Below are positions 55,205-64,000 of a stretch of DNA of 64,000 nt, one piece after another. The stretch's first letter is position 1, and each line of letters opens with the position of its first letter. Where the stretch lies: contig JACGCN010000021.1 of NCBI GenBank assembly GCA_014905825.1, forward strand, positions 248,001-312,000, read 5' to 3'. A program made the position numbers and the translations under genes. The DNA is from Lyophyllum atratum (taxonomy: Eukaryota > Basidiomycota > Agaricomycetes > Agaricales > Lyophyllaceae). The notes under the pieces were generated by a model. That model searched no databases. It saw only the letters and a program-made list of their open reading frames with translations, and was not told where the DNA came from.

Positions 55205-55867
55205 TCATTCCCAGCGCGTGGACAGTCGATTCAGCCCGTCTCTGATCGTTTGAGTTGAATATCCGAAAGACGCGAAACCTCTTTGATGTCGTAAGTTGTG
55301 GACAGAACGCACAAGATTCACGACTCTGCGATTGTTGCTACCACTACTCACGCCTACATAGCCCCAGGCTGTATTCGGGCCCTGCCACATATCTCCCCAT
55401 CTCGCCCAAGTGCTCCTGTGTCCGGGGTCCATGCACTTGCCTGTGTCCTTGGTATCAGGAGCTGATATGTGGATCTGGAGATGGGATATCCAGTCCAGCA
55501 GATCAGGATACGTGCAGGGGTGTGAAGAGTGCTCGGCCAACATGTAAAAGCCGCCTAGTGGGACTGGGCGAGGGTTGGCGAGGAGTTCCGCTAGATGAGC
55601 ATCCCCTAAGCCAGCAATTGAAATAACCAGCTTGCTGCTTTGTACAATCGGGTTTATGTGACATCCAAGAGGGCGATCTGTGTCATGTCCGCACCAAAAA
55701 AAATGTCCACCCATCGGTGTAGCACTTGATGCCAGTCCTGGGAAAATTGCTTCGCCCACCGACGGGCGCCATGAAGGTACCAGAGGAGTGCCACAAGACT
55801 GAGATTGCGAATAACCTCTAGTGAATAATTTTAGATGTATCTCACATAATGGAGTCTTGATTGTCAT
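55205..55867 (-). CDS. Unrecognised 220-codon ORF in the outer element
   Basis: Longest open frame of the outer element's own sequence (MTIKTPLCEIHLKLFTRGYS to LNRLSTRWE). It contains HFFWCGHDTDRPLGCHIN, LVISIAGLGDAHLAELLANP and TWARWGDMWQGPNTAWGYV, fairly natural in composition with many aromatic residues. No transposase motif. It could be a captured host-gene fragment or chance; the coding claim is weak. Confidence 0.35.
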   Translation of the reverse strand: MTIKTPLCEIHLKLFTRGYSQSQSCGTPLVPSWRPSVGEAIFPGLASSATPMGGHFFWCGHDTDRPLGCHINPIVQSSKLVISIAGLGDAHLAELLANPRPVPLGGFYMLAEHSSHPCTYPDLLDWISHLQIHISAPDTKDTGKCMDPGHRSTWARWGDMWQGPNTAWGYVGVSSGSNNRRVVNLVRSVHNLRHQRGFASFGYSTQTIRDGLNRLSTRWE

Positions 55868-56194
55868 TGGATGTGCATTATAACTGATTATGATCTGAAG
55901 GTCGTGGCGGGAGAGACATATATACTAGGGTCATTCGGGCGACGTGATAGAACAGAGGGACTACATGTCAACTATAGGACTCAATAAAGCCTCCAGGTCG
56001 AGCGAGTATACTAACTGATAATGAAATTCCAATTGTTCCTATGATCCTGTGAGTGCCGGATTGAACCCCAACCTAAACGTCTCTACACAGTGGATAATGC
56101 AATTTATAATGCTGCTTTTACAATGAAGAAAAATCCGTTTGCTATTAGCGATTGGACAAGCAAGGTGATGCACTTGATAGTACACAATTCGTAG
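55868..56194. other. Right end of the outer element before its TIR
   Basis: About 330 bp, AT-rich, nothing recognised. Confidence 0.4.
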
Positions 56195-56280
56195 TCTATG
56201 CGTTCGGGGTCCTGGCATTGTTTGGTTCAGGGCAGATTACAAATCACTGTTAAGCGAAGCTGAGCAGTCGCTGTTGCCAT
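56195..56280 (-). repeat. Right terminal inverted repeat of the outer element
   Basis: 86 bp, reverse complement of 26538-26613 with 10 extra bases. Confidence 0.9.
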
Positions 56281-56419
56281 AAAGGTGATCAAGTAGCAGT
56301 AACTCCGGTCATCGTTGATCTGTAATTTCAAGTGTCGACGTGATCGAGGCTGGTAACAAGCGGTAGGGACTGACGTTTATTGCGTAAGCGTAGAAGAGGC
56401 CAGTACTTGTTATGGACAT
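56281..56419 (-). pseudogene. 5' part of the split host gene
   Basis: Exon 1 56375-56419 (MSITSTGLFYAYAIN, 45 nt like its intact paralogue), a short GT-AG intron, then exon 2 INDDRSYCYLITF from 56319 to the insertion point. It continues as ATRDIADTWF at 26529, 29.7 kb away on the same strand. The gene probably still has its promoter but can no longer make a full product. Confidence 0.88.
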
Positions 56420-56880
56420 GACTTCGCGGCTGCTGCTGGATCTGTCGAGCTCAGCGTCATCTTGAAGAAAGAAAGATGGGTAGTACCTGAGAGCTTGGTA
56501 TGAGAGGTAGGGATGATAGTCGAGCTAGATTGGAGAACGGAGAACGGAGAACGGTGCAGCTAGCTTTATAGCCCCCGAGCGTCCAGCTTATCCATCGCCG
56601 TCACAGATATTCAGCGATTCCGTGCCTGATCATCCGTCAGAAGGTCTAGAATTACAGAGTGAAAGCTGGCCGCGCCAAAGTGCACAGGTCATTCGAGGGT
56701 AGGACCCCTTTTCCTAAAACGGCTTCTATATCTGTCGACAGATCCTGACAGATGATTCTATATGGCGAGGGATCTGGGGATGAAGAAGGTGGACCGGTGA
56801 CGTTTGGTAGGCAAGCTTTGCAGTGGGTTTTCAGGCTGGGATTACGTTAATGTGGTGTGGAAGTTCGCGCATGATCTGGG
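56420..56880. other. Promoter side of the split gene
   Basis: About 460 bp between the split gene's start and the mini LTR element. It contains a short tandem GGAGAACGGAGAACGGAGAA near 56533. The last five bases (CTGGG) are the mini-element's target duplication. Confidence 0.5.
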
Positions 56881-57043
56881 TGATGGCCAGAGAGGCCGGC
56901 TGCCGAGACGGAGGAGACACACAATGTATATGGAATGAGCGGTAGAGAGAGTAATGTACACCGGTGACTACGACATGGCAGACGGGCGTGGGAAGAATGA
57001 CCCGGAAGGGGCGATAGGAGAGGAGACAGGACAAGGTCCAACA
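56881..57043 (-). repeat. Mini-element 3' LTR (163 bp)
   Basis: Direct copy of 58947-59109 with one substitution. Confidence 0.93.
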
Positions 57044-57197
57044 CACCCCCATACTCGACGAAGAGCCCCAACTGGGCAACATGATATAAAAAGTGAGGAA
57101 AAGGATTCAAAAGGAAATGCACCCCCAGAATCAGGTAAGTAACGACAGGAAGTAGAAAAACGTCTCGAGAAGGGTTGAAGAAGAGATAAAATATGGT

Positions 57198-58199
57198 CTA
57201 AGAGGAAAAATATGGATCATAAAACTCACCCCCAGAATCGGGTGGGCGACCAGAAAAAAGTGACTGTGTGAGGGTTGTTGAAGCAAAATCATGATAGGGA
57301 ACACCAGGAACGATAGGATGTTGATAAATGTGAAAAGAAGAAGGTGGTACAGCTATGGGAGGTGGACTTGGAGTTGCAAAAAGTAAGCGTAGGTTCAGCG
57401 CAGCAATAAAAGCATGAGGATCAATCTTGATGTCTGGTAATGGAGGATAGCCGGGCCAGGTTGGAGTTGGTGGACGACGTGGAGTTGGTGCATGAAGACT
57501 GAGATGATACGGGTTAAGGATGGGTGGAATGGAAGGGACCTGAGGTGGGGATTTAGAACTAGAGCCAGACTCTGCGATGGGATGAGTAGTAGAGCGTGAA
57601 GGAGGGATTGGATGTTTTTGGGGAGCAACAGTGGGAACTAGACCAGGTGGTATAGTTGGAATAGATGATGAGGTGGTCTGTGGTGGTGGTACGAAAGTCA
57701 CATTCAGGTAAAAGCTACCCTTTTCACGGTTGATGGGAACATATTTCGGAAGTGAACGATCTGCTTGACGAAGGGAATGGGGAAGGAGGATGCGAGATGA
57801 CTTGTTGGCGCAAATGACCTGGAAATTACCACTGATGAATTTTGATATTGAGATACGGTTTATGGGACTGGATGGAGTGTGCCAGCAATCGAGAAGTCGA
57901 ATGACAAGCGGTTTAGACTCAACGATCATCTTGATTCGGACTTCACCGCTTCCTAAAATCTTGAGAACCGAGCCGTCAAGTAATCGCACTTCACGTGCAC
58001 CAGCTGTATAGGCCCAAAAGGAAGATCTGTCGTAGATTATATGATTCGGGGAAAAGTTGTCAAGAACAAGGCGCAGAAACGATTTCGGAAGTGGTTTTGG
58101 TGTTGGGATAGGGTGAGTAGCTGGTTTTCGGGAGTGGCGTCGTTTCGGTGGAAGTTGTTTGGTGCCAGGTGGGAGAGAGGAAGCTGATCGTCGAGGCAT
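57198..58199 (-). CDS. Mini-element ORF: copia protease-region-like protein without active site
   Basis: 333 codons from MPRRSASSLPPGTKQLPPKR (an in-frame Met at 58286 is the alternative). After a basic N terminus it reads LVLDNFSPNHIIYDRSSFWA, VRLLDGSVLKILGSGEVRIK, VIRLLDCWHTPSSPINRISI. This parallels the copia protease-to-pre-integrase segment (D[ST]G...H.SP...F, then L.DG...I.G.G.V, then L..V...P....NL.S). The catalytic D-S/T-G is replaced (LDNFS), so proteolysis is unlikely. The C-terminal half is Pro/Ser-rich with a terminal FYDPYFSS. It may act as a structural or packaging protein for the element. Confidence 0.65.
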   Translation of the reverse strand: MPRRSASSLPPGTKQLPPKRRHSRKPATHPIPTPKPLPKSFLRLVLDNFSPNHIIYDRSSFWAYTAGAREVRLLDGSVLKILGSGEVRIKMIVESKPLVIRLLDCWHTPSSPINRISISKFISGNFQVICANKSSRILLPHSLRQADRSLPKYVPINREKGSFYLNVTFVPPPQTTSSSIPTIPPGLVPTVAPQKHPIPPSRSTTHPIAESGSSSKSPPQVPSIPPILNPYHLSLHAPTPRRPPTPTWPGYPPLPDIKIDPHAFIAALNLRLLFATPSPPPIAVPPSSFHIYQHPIVPGVPYHDFASTTLTQSLFSGRPPDSGGEFYDPYFSS

Positions 58200-58946
58200 G
58201 ATGAGGTGAAAAAGCGGACAGAACGGATACTTCAAACGTTGGATATAAAAAGTGAAAAAAAGAATGGGTAACTGAGAGGATAGCAACTAAAACAATATTG
58301 GGGAGTATGAGGACGGCGAGGATGATAGTGACGAGAAGTGAGAGAAAAACTGAGCTACAGAGAGGATGAGAGTGACGAGAATAGTGAGATAATAAGCGAG
58401 GAAGGAACAGGGACGGAGAGAGTGGAGAAAAACGAAAGCAGGGATAAGTAAACTGGGTGCAAGTAACAGATGGGCTCTTGTCGGAACGACGATGATGCTG
58501 GATTGGTGTGGAAGAGACTGAAGGGATCTGCTCAACTGGAAAATGTCACTGAGGACACGCAGAAGAGGATAGGCCTGGGAGCTCAAGTAACCGTGAAAGG
58601 ATTACTGAGGAGTTTGGAATTGGATTGACGGGATCCTGAACCGACGGCACTAGTGAAAGGCACCAGAGATGAGATTTTAGCGTGAAGCTGATTGGGATCT
58701 GGAATTGATCGAGAATAGGCCAGATAAGACGGACGTGCTGAAAACGCGCCGAAAGGACAAAGGAATCAGGCGCTCGAGATTTGTAGCGATCGGGATCGAG
58801 AACCGATGGCGGTGAGAGGCGCCAAGTTGCTGGGATCGATGAAAATGATGAAAGGCCACGATGTGACTGTATGCGCGAAAAAATGGGTCAAAAGCTCCGA
58901 GATATGGGCAGATCAGAGGCACTATAAAGCGCGGGGACCCGTAACC

Positions 58947-59109
58947 TGATGGCCAGAGAGGCCGGCTGCCGAGACAGAGGAGACACACAATGTATATGGA
59001 ATGAGCGGTAGAGAGAGTAATGTACACCGGTGACTACGACATGGCAGACGGGCGTGGGAAGAATGACCCGGAAGGGGCGATAGGAGAGGAGACAGGACAA
59101 GGTCCAACA
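58947..59109 (-). repeat. Mini-element 5' LTR (163 bp)
   Basis: Direct copy of 56881-57043. Confidence 0.93.
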
Positions 59110-59114
59110 CTGGG

Positions 59115-62100
59115 GGTTTAAAGGGCAGAATGTGAATGCAAGTGTGATATGAGGTGACCGGAGAAATCTCATCGATGCTCATAGCTGTGGGAGGTTCAGT
59201 GCTAGATAAGGTGCTTGGATATCGGATATTAATGTCATGACCTATGTTTCTCTTGTTCGCCGTGCATAGCCCTTACAGCTTTCTCAGAAGTGCGTAAATT
59301 TCGTCCTGTAACGATTGTGCCAATGATAAGCCATTAGGTATGTTACTATGTATGCTGGCGGTCGAAGGTTTAGTTGTAGAAATGATGATATTTCGCAGCG
59401 TCGATGCCAAGCAGACCACAACATCCAATTTGAACCTTCGGCCGAATGACTATACCTATTTATAGCCTGTTCTTCATGAGCATTCACGAGATCACGCTAA
59501 GATATAGTAAACATACGTATTTTCGAAGCAGTATGGACCTCGAATAGGCGCTATGTCGTTGGCTGACACAAAGAGACATCTAATACATTGTCGAGCTTTA
59601 GCATTATTCCCCTGTTGACTCGTGATTTATCATTTAAGTAAAGCACGGTTTGAACGAGGAGCTTCAGACTCAATGATCCTCGCGTAGCGTTTATCCCAGA
59701 TATGCATTAGTGACAATGGCTGGACTTACTCGATACTTATCCAACTACTTATCTCGTCGTCCCAGCGTTCCTATGATGCCAACATGTCCCAGAGCATGAT
59801 GCGTCCTGTCCAACTTCATATGTCGAAACACAGCTGTGGATGAGTACTACGCATTTTCAAGGGTAAGACCACGTGTCTGTCCTGGAGTAGGGCACCCTCA
59901 TTCCTGTGCGGAGTGCAATGCTTTCTACTGCGTCCCGAAGGCGGAAATGCTGAGATGGTGTGTGCCAGTCTAACATACTGAGGGCTCCTTTGGAAAGTAC
60001 GCGGCAGTAGTTGATGAGTCCGCGCAAACGCCGCAGCGCATGAGCGGCGTGGGCAAGGATAGGTCAGCCATGATGATTGCTAGGTGCGCGGCACATCATC
60101 TGAATGGACACAAGAACGAAGTTTGTACTTGGAAAAGATGCCGGCAGGAGTCAATCGCTGCTGTAAACTACAGTAAACTTGTCGATCCTGAAAGTGGAAT
60201 CGCTAAGAAGAGGCGATGAGCCTCGTCATCGTCAGCTAATGTCGTAAAATATTATGGTTGGATAGAATCGATAGGAGAATAACGGAACATCGAGTACGTA
60301 CTTGTGGGGCCTTCGTCATTTCATACACTGTAGGCTCTGCTGCAATTCCGCCGTCGAGCAGTGACAAACAGTAGGATACAATTCTTGCCGCCCAGCACAG
60401 TGGCATGGGTCAGTACTGGCGGAAATGAGGCGTCTTGCCGTCGGCAAGATCAACGAAAGCCTAGTACGGGAAGGTCAGCCCTGGGTCTGCTGGTCTTATC
60501 ACCCTGCCATCCAAGGTGGCGTCTCCGGAGCGGGAAGGTCCAAAGACAGGATGCGTCCAGTCAGCTCGTCCTTGCTTTTGCGTTTTGCCTATAGGCTTCG
60601 CGCTTGAGGTCACGCTGTAGACCAAATGATTGCACGAGGGTACGAAGCTGTCAGACAAGGTGCGCCGGTTGAGCTAGAGTAGGTCGTGATGATCGCATGC
60701 CTGCGCTTCGAAAATGAGGACCATCGAGCTGCAGAAGACATGGGTCGACGGGGGAAGGCGCAGGCATTGGCTTCAGCGCGTCAGGCCCAAATGAGTTATA
60801 GATACACGACGTCCATGAACGCGGTGAACATGAGACAAGAAATGTGGACGTTTGCTGCGGGTTTGGAATGTGGTGGATAATGGTGCGCGTCATCGTCGTA
60901 CGTCAAACCCCACTGTGACAGCATCTTTCGAAGGGTCGCTCATGGTACACATATCTTGCAGACGGAGATCAAGGGCCGGACTAGGCGGATGCAAATCGTA
61001 GTGAGCTTATCGGGGCCCTGGAAGCCTAAAGGTCGAGTCTATCGACGTACACCGTCCACCAAAGTGATGAAGATATCCCATTGTCCTTGTATGACCGACC
61101 GCATCGACTGACTTTGCAGCCGCTATCACGTATCCAAATGATTCTTGCGATGGCAAAATTGCCGTCCTCTGCTGGCACGGGTACAGGTGCCACAAGGGCT
61201 CAGAGAATCGATACGGGAACTCGAAGGCAAGAACCCTGATATGAGAAGAAAGTACAAGGGATACACAAGATAGGCTGGGATAGCGTTAACAGCGCAAGTG
61301 ATAGTTCGTCGGGGTGTCGCTAGCCTGTGGCGATCCCGCCTCGGGGGCATAAGCTCCGTCCCGGAGCCAGAGATGAGAATCCAAAGTACGCAGCGGCGCT
61401 CGACACGCATCAGCAGACAGTTGATCGTAATCGGGCTCAGATGTCAGATTGGGCAGTTCGGGATTGGTCTGGAATACTCTGGAATACTCTGAGCGACCTG
61501 ATTTGGCGCTCTCGGTGGATGGTGGGTACTGCGGGCATGCCCGGCCGACGCCTCATCGAACCCACTGGAAAACACTAGGTCGACGGCAGTCTGCTGCGCA
61601 GGGCTGTGACTCTGTGAAAAGTGTGCATAGCTATCGATAACCATACATTGGCCCAATCACGGGCGATCGATGCCGTGCAGCCTCGAGGACAGAAGCCTGC
61701 ATATGAAGCCGTGTGAGAAGCCAATCCGACTGCAAACGTGTTTCTTGCAAATCGTTTGGCTATCATCGAGAGGATGATTGAAGGTCAGTTGGGTGTTCCT
61801 TTCGGCCTGTGGGTCAAGTTTGGCACTGGCGGGACGACACATTTGCCGAAAATGGATATCGCATCGCCTCAAATGTGTTCCGGTACCACGAGGTTTGCCT
61901 TCAAGGTTAGCGAAAGCAGCGGAAAGGAAGACATGTACCCTGCAACGGTGGTATTAATGGGCGTTCAAGCCTCAGGAAGATTGTGGTTGGGGCGAAAGAG
62001 AAGAGCATCTGATCATTGTGACATGAACACGAATTTGACATGAAGGTATTTTCAACCCGAGCCACGAGATCGGCCAGGGCTTGCCCGATAATAAGGCGAT

Positions 62101-62175
62101 GCGTCATGTCATTCTTGTAACAAATCCCTATTGCCGGTACGTTCGGAAAGAGGAGGCAATGGAGCCGCCTATCCG
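59115..62175. other. About 3 kb with no recognisable gene
   Basis: Only short open frames (60-100 codons) on both strands, with no domain, signal peptide or splice-joined family motif that I could find. A small tandem TCTGGAATAC x2 occurs near 61470. It may be decayed transposon or regulatory sequence of the neighbouring secreted-protein gene. Confidence 0.45.
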
Positions 62176-62182
62176 TATTTAA
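62176..62182 (+). promoter_or_regulatory. TATA-like box TATTTAA
   Basis: TATTTAA about 100 bp before the ATG at 62278, the same spacing as in the other Kre9-like genes. Confidence 0.45.
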
Positions 62183-62277
62183 GGCTCGAGACATGCACCA
62201 TTCACTGGCCAGTCGCTCCCACCGGCTTTTCCTCCTCATCCGTCAATCATCCCTCTTACGCATCACTCCATATCACC

Positions 62278-62830
62278 ATGATGACCTCCTTTACCACGAC
62301 CTTCATCCTCGCCATCCTCTCCCTCCTCACGCTCGTCGCGTCTGCACCTATCAATGCACGAGATGTATTTGTGCCGCCTGTCTTGTACCCCCACGCTGGA
62401 ACAGTCTGGAAAGCGGGATCCACTCACAATGTTACCTGGTATGTACCGAACGCGATTCCTGCAAGCATGAGACCAATCAATTTTGCCCCTAGGGATGTCA
62501 CCAACCCTCCTGCCCAGATCACGAACAAGGTCGGAATGATCGTCCTCGCGAAGGGTGACCGGCTCGTCGGCCTAGGTGAGATCAACTTTGCTCGGGGTAG
62601 CATTCGTAGCTGACAATCGCTTAATAGACACTCCATTGGCGAAGGGCTTCGACATCTTGAAGGGCAGACAAGAGGTCAGGATCCCCGCTGACACTGCGCC
62701 TGGCGATGACTATTCCATCGTCGGTAAATCCCCTTTTTTGGCTCCATGCTTCGGTCGGTCAACTGACTTTGCTTTTATAGTGTTTGGAGACTCCGGCAAC
62801 AATGGCCAGAGGTTCACCATCACCAAGTAA
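62278..62830 (+). CDS. Small secreted Kre9/KNH-like domain protein (copy C)
   Basis: Four exons (62278-62438, 62493-62575, 62628-62723, 62781-62830) give 129 aa. Signal peptide MMTSFTTTFILAILSLLTLV with ASAPINARDV cleavage context, then VPPVLYPHAGTVWKAGSTHN, WDVTNPPAQI, GMIVLAKGDRLVG, TPLAKGFDILKGRQEVRIPA, GDDYSIV and VFGDSGNNGQRFTITK. Intron positions equal those of copy A. It ends right after the Ig-like domain, without Ser/Thr tail. Confidence 0.82.
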
Positions 62831-63300
62831 GGAGACGCACGCGTCAGCTGTGCTTCACGCTCCACAAAACGACCTACGCACCAGGTGCCTATGATCGCTA
62901 CGACACTGACACTACCTTCACATATTCACGGACCTGAATCAAACCATCAGTCAACGAACTCTTCACGGACACATTTGTACATCCCACGCACCTCCACTGT
63001 TCGCTTTCTAACTGTATACTTAATTACCTTATCTCAACATAATGATCACTAGGCCTGCGCCGGCTGCCATGTTGCTGTCCATATGTAAGTATGTTGTGGA
63101 ATTCAGATTCGAAGCCTGTTGAATGGCGAAAACAGACCGCCACGCGCATATGCCATCAAATGCCAATATCATGTGATGTTGAGCCGGTAAAGTACTTAAA
63201 CGAACTTGGCTCTGAACATGGAGTTTGACGGATTTCAGTGGTTGCTCCCCATCTTCCATCACAGTCCACGTCGACGTCTCTTCAAGCGCAGGCGGCCTTC
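62831..63300. other. Intergenic region between Kre9-like copies C and D
   Basis: About 470 bp, no gene seen; promoter of the next gene expected near 63190-63220. Confidence 0.4.
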
Positions 63301-64000
63301 ATGATGTTTGCTTTTACGATCTTATGCATTTCCTTCCTCGTTTCCCTTGTTCATGCCGGCCCCCTGACTATGCGGGACGTTTTCTCACCTCATATCATAA
63401 GTCCTAATGAGAAGTCGGTATGGCCTGTGGGAACCAAGCAGACGGTCACTTGGTATGTGCTTTCTGTAGATATCAAAGGCTGCTTCTAATTATTGCGTTA
63501 CAGGGAGACCAAGGATATTCCGCCTGACTCGCAACTTTCGAATCCAAACGGAAAGGTCGTCTTGGGACATCTCGGACCCACTGGTGGATTGAACCTTGAC
63601 ATTGGTGAATAGAACGATCGTTTCGGGCAGCTCCGAGCCATGCTAAAACAAACCGGTCACTTCAACAGATAACCCTCTTGCTCAGAACTTCAAGCTCCGG
63701 CTCGGGAAAGTGGAGATCACTGTACCATCCGTTGCTCCCAGGGATGACTATATCATCGTCTGTGAGTACCCACCCGATAGCCATCTCATATATATCGCTA
63801 AGCCTGTCGCTAGTGTTCGGAGACTCCGGTAACGCCAGCCCGTCATTTGCTATCACGCGCATCACAGGCGGGTCCAACTCGACTACAAGTTCAACCTCCG
63901 GCTCTTCAGCACGATCCTCCGATGCCAGCGCCTCCGTCTCAACACCTATAACGGAGCCTATCCCAATCAGCGGAACTACGATCACTGGTGGAACCGGGCC
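63301..64000 (+). CDS. Kre9/KNH-like secreted protein with Ser/Thr-rich tail (copy D), runs off right edge
   Basis: Exons 63301-63452, 63504-63604, 63669-63761 and 63814 onward. Signal peptide MMFAFTILCISFLVSLVHAG, then MRDVFSPHIISPNEKSVWPV, WETKDIPPDS, GKVVLGHLGPTGGLNLDI, NPLAQNFKLRLGKVEITVPS, RDDYIIV, LFGDSGNASPSFAITRITGG. From there a Ser/Thr-rich stretch (SNSTTSSTSGSSARSSDASA) continues to the window edge, as in members that end in a GPI-anchor signal. Intron phases match copies A and C. Confidence 0.82.

Larger units (their letters stand above)
26538..56280. mobile_element. Outer TIR element (2.6 kb without its nested inserts)
   Basis: Ends are inverted repeats beginning ATGGCAACAGCGACTGCTCA. 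The left repeat is 26538-26613 (76 bp) and the right is 56195-56280 (86 bp); they differ by a 10-bp indel (CTTAACAGTG, present only at the right) and few substitutions. Flanking 8-bp duplications are AAAGGTGT at 26530-26537 and AAAGGTGA at 56281-56288. The interrupted host gene reads continuously through one copy of that 8-mer, which proves the insertion. No transposase is recognisable in the 778 bp left and 1.8 kb right of the Copia element it contains, so it is non-autonomous. The 8-bp duplication fits hAT, P or KDZ/Zisupton-type transposases; which one moved it is unknown. Confidence 0.85.
56881..59109 (-). mobile_element. Complete 2.2-kb mini LTR retroelement (non-autonomous)
   Basis: Direct repeats 56881-57043 and 58947-59109, both 163 bp, start TGATGGCC and end TCCAACA (TG...CA). 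I found one difference (GAGACGGAGG against GAGACAGAGG). The target duplication is CTGGG at 56876-56880 and 59110-59114. Minus-strand orientation: a G-rich tract (ATGGGGGTG) adjoins the left LTR, and the primer-site candidate GGTTACGGGTCC adjoins the right LTR, one base off the initiator-tRNA match of the Copia element. It contains one ORF and no RT or integrase, so it must be mobilised in trans. Confidence 0.92.

Noticed and set aside
26538..56280. A 30-kb inversion, suggested by the inverted 80-bp matches at 26.5 and 56.2 kb
   Set aside because: Both halves of the host gene keep the same strand and order, and an 8-bp duplication flanks the inverted repeats, so an insertion explains the data better.
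26538..56280. A single giant Starship-like cargo element
   Set aside because: No tyrosine-recombinase captain gene; internal LTRs with their own target duplications and a TIR-bounded KDZ element show that the length comes from nesting.
59115..62175. Candidate genes from 60-100-codon open frames
   Set aside because: No domains, splice-joined motifs or signal peptides; open frames of this size are expected by chance in 3 kb.

Overview
The window is nuclear DNA of a filamentous basidiomycete, most likely an Agaricomycete. The genes are rich in short (about 48-65 nt) GT-AG introns, and the window carries a KDZ-type DNA transposon with its usual fungal accessory genes plus several small secreted Kre9/KNH-like proteins. 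I read exon joins by hand from splice sites and reading frames; nothing was searched against a database.

Layout, left arm (1-26.5 kb), ordinary host genes: two tandem 4-coumarate-CoA-ligase-like acyl-CoA ligases (minus; the first runs off the left edge), a probable peroxin PEX8 with an unusually long intron (minus), a secreted parallel beta-helix glycoside hydrolase (plus), two small Kre9/KNH-like secreted proteins (plus), a DUF427 protein (minus), the telomere/replication-timing factor RIF1 (plus), a cyclopropane-fatty-acyl-phospholipid-synthase-like methyltransferase (minus), and two paralogous genes of an unrecognised family (minus). The second of these is broken.

Middle (26.5-56.3 kb), a four-deep nest of mobile elements inside that broken gene. 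From outside in: (1) a 2.6-kb TIR element without a recognised transposase, with 8-bp target duplications, splits the host gene so that its 5' part now lies at 56.3-56.4 kb and its 3' part at 25.8-26.5 kb; (2) a 5.4-kb Ty1/copia retrotransposon (363-bp LTRs, target duplication GGTGC) sits in it; (3) a 12-kb KDZ transposon (90-bp terminal inverted repeats, subterminal arrays with 62 exact copies of the palindrome CATTATAATG) interrupts the Copia element between gag and protease; (4) a 9.8-kb chromodomain Ty3/gypsy element (846-bp LTRs that read as identical, target duplication AAGAT, one intact 2312-codon gag-pol and an extra 311-codon ORF) sits in an exon of the KDZ transposase. Removing each insert restores the reading of the next layer out, which fixes the relative order of events.

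Right arm (56.3-64 kb): a complete 2.2-kb mini LTR element (163-bp LTRs, target duplication CTGGG) whose only ORF resembles a Copia protease region without its active site, about 3 kb with no recognisable gene, and two more Kre9/KNH-like secreted protein genes. The last has a Ser/Thr-rich tail and leaves the window.
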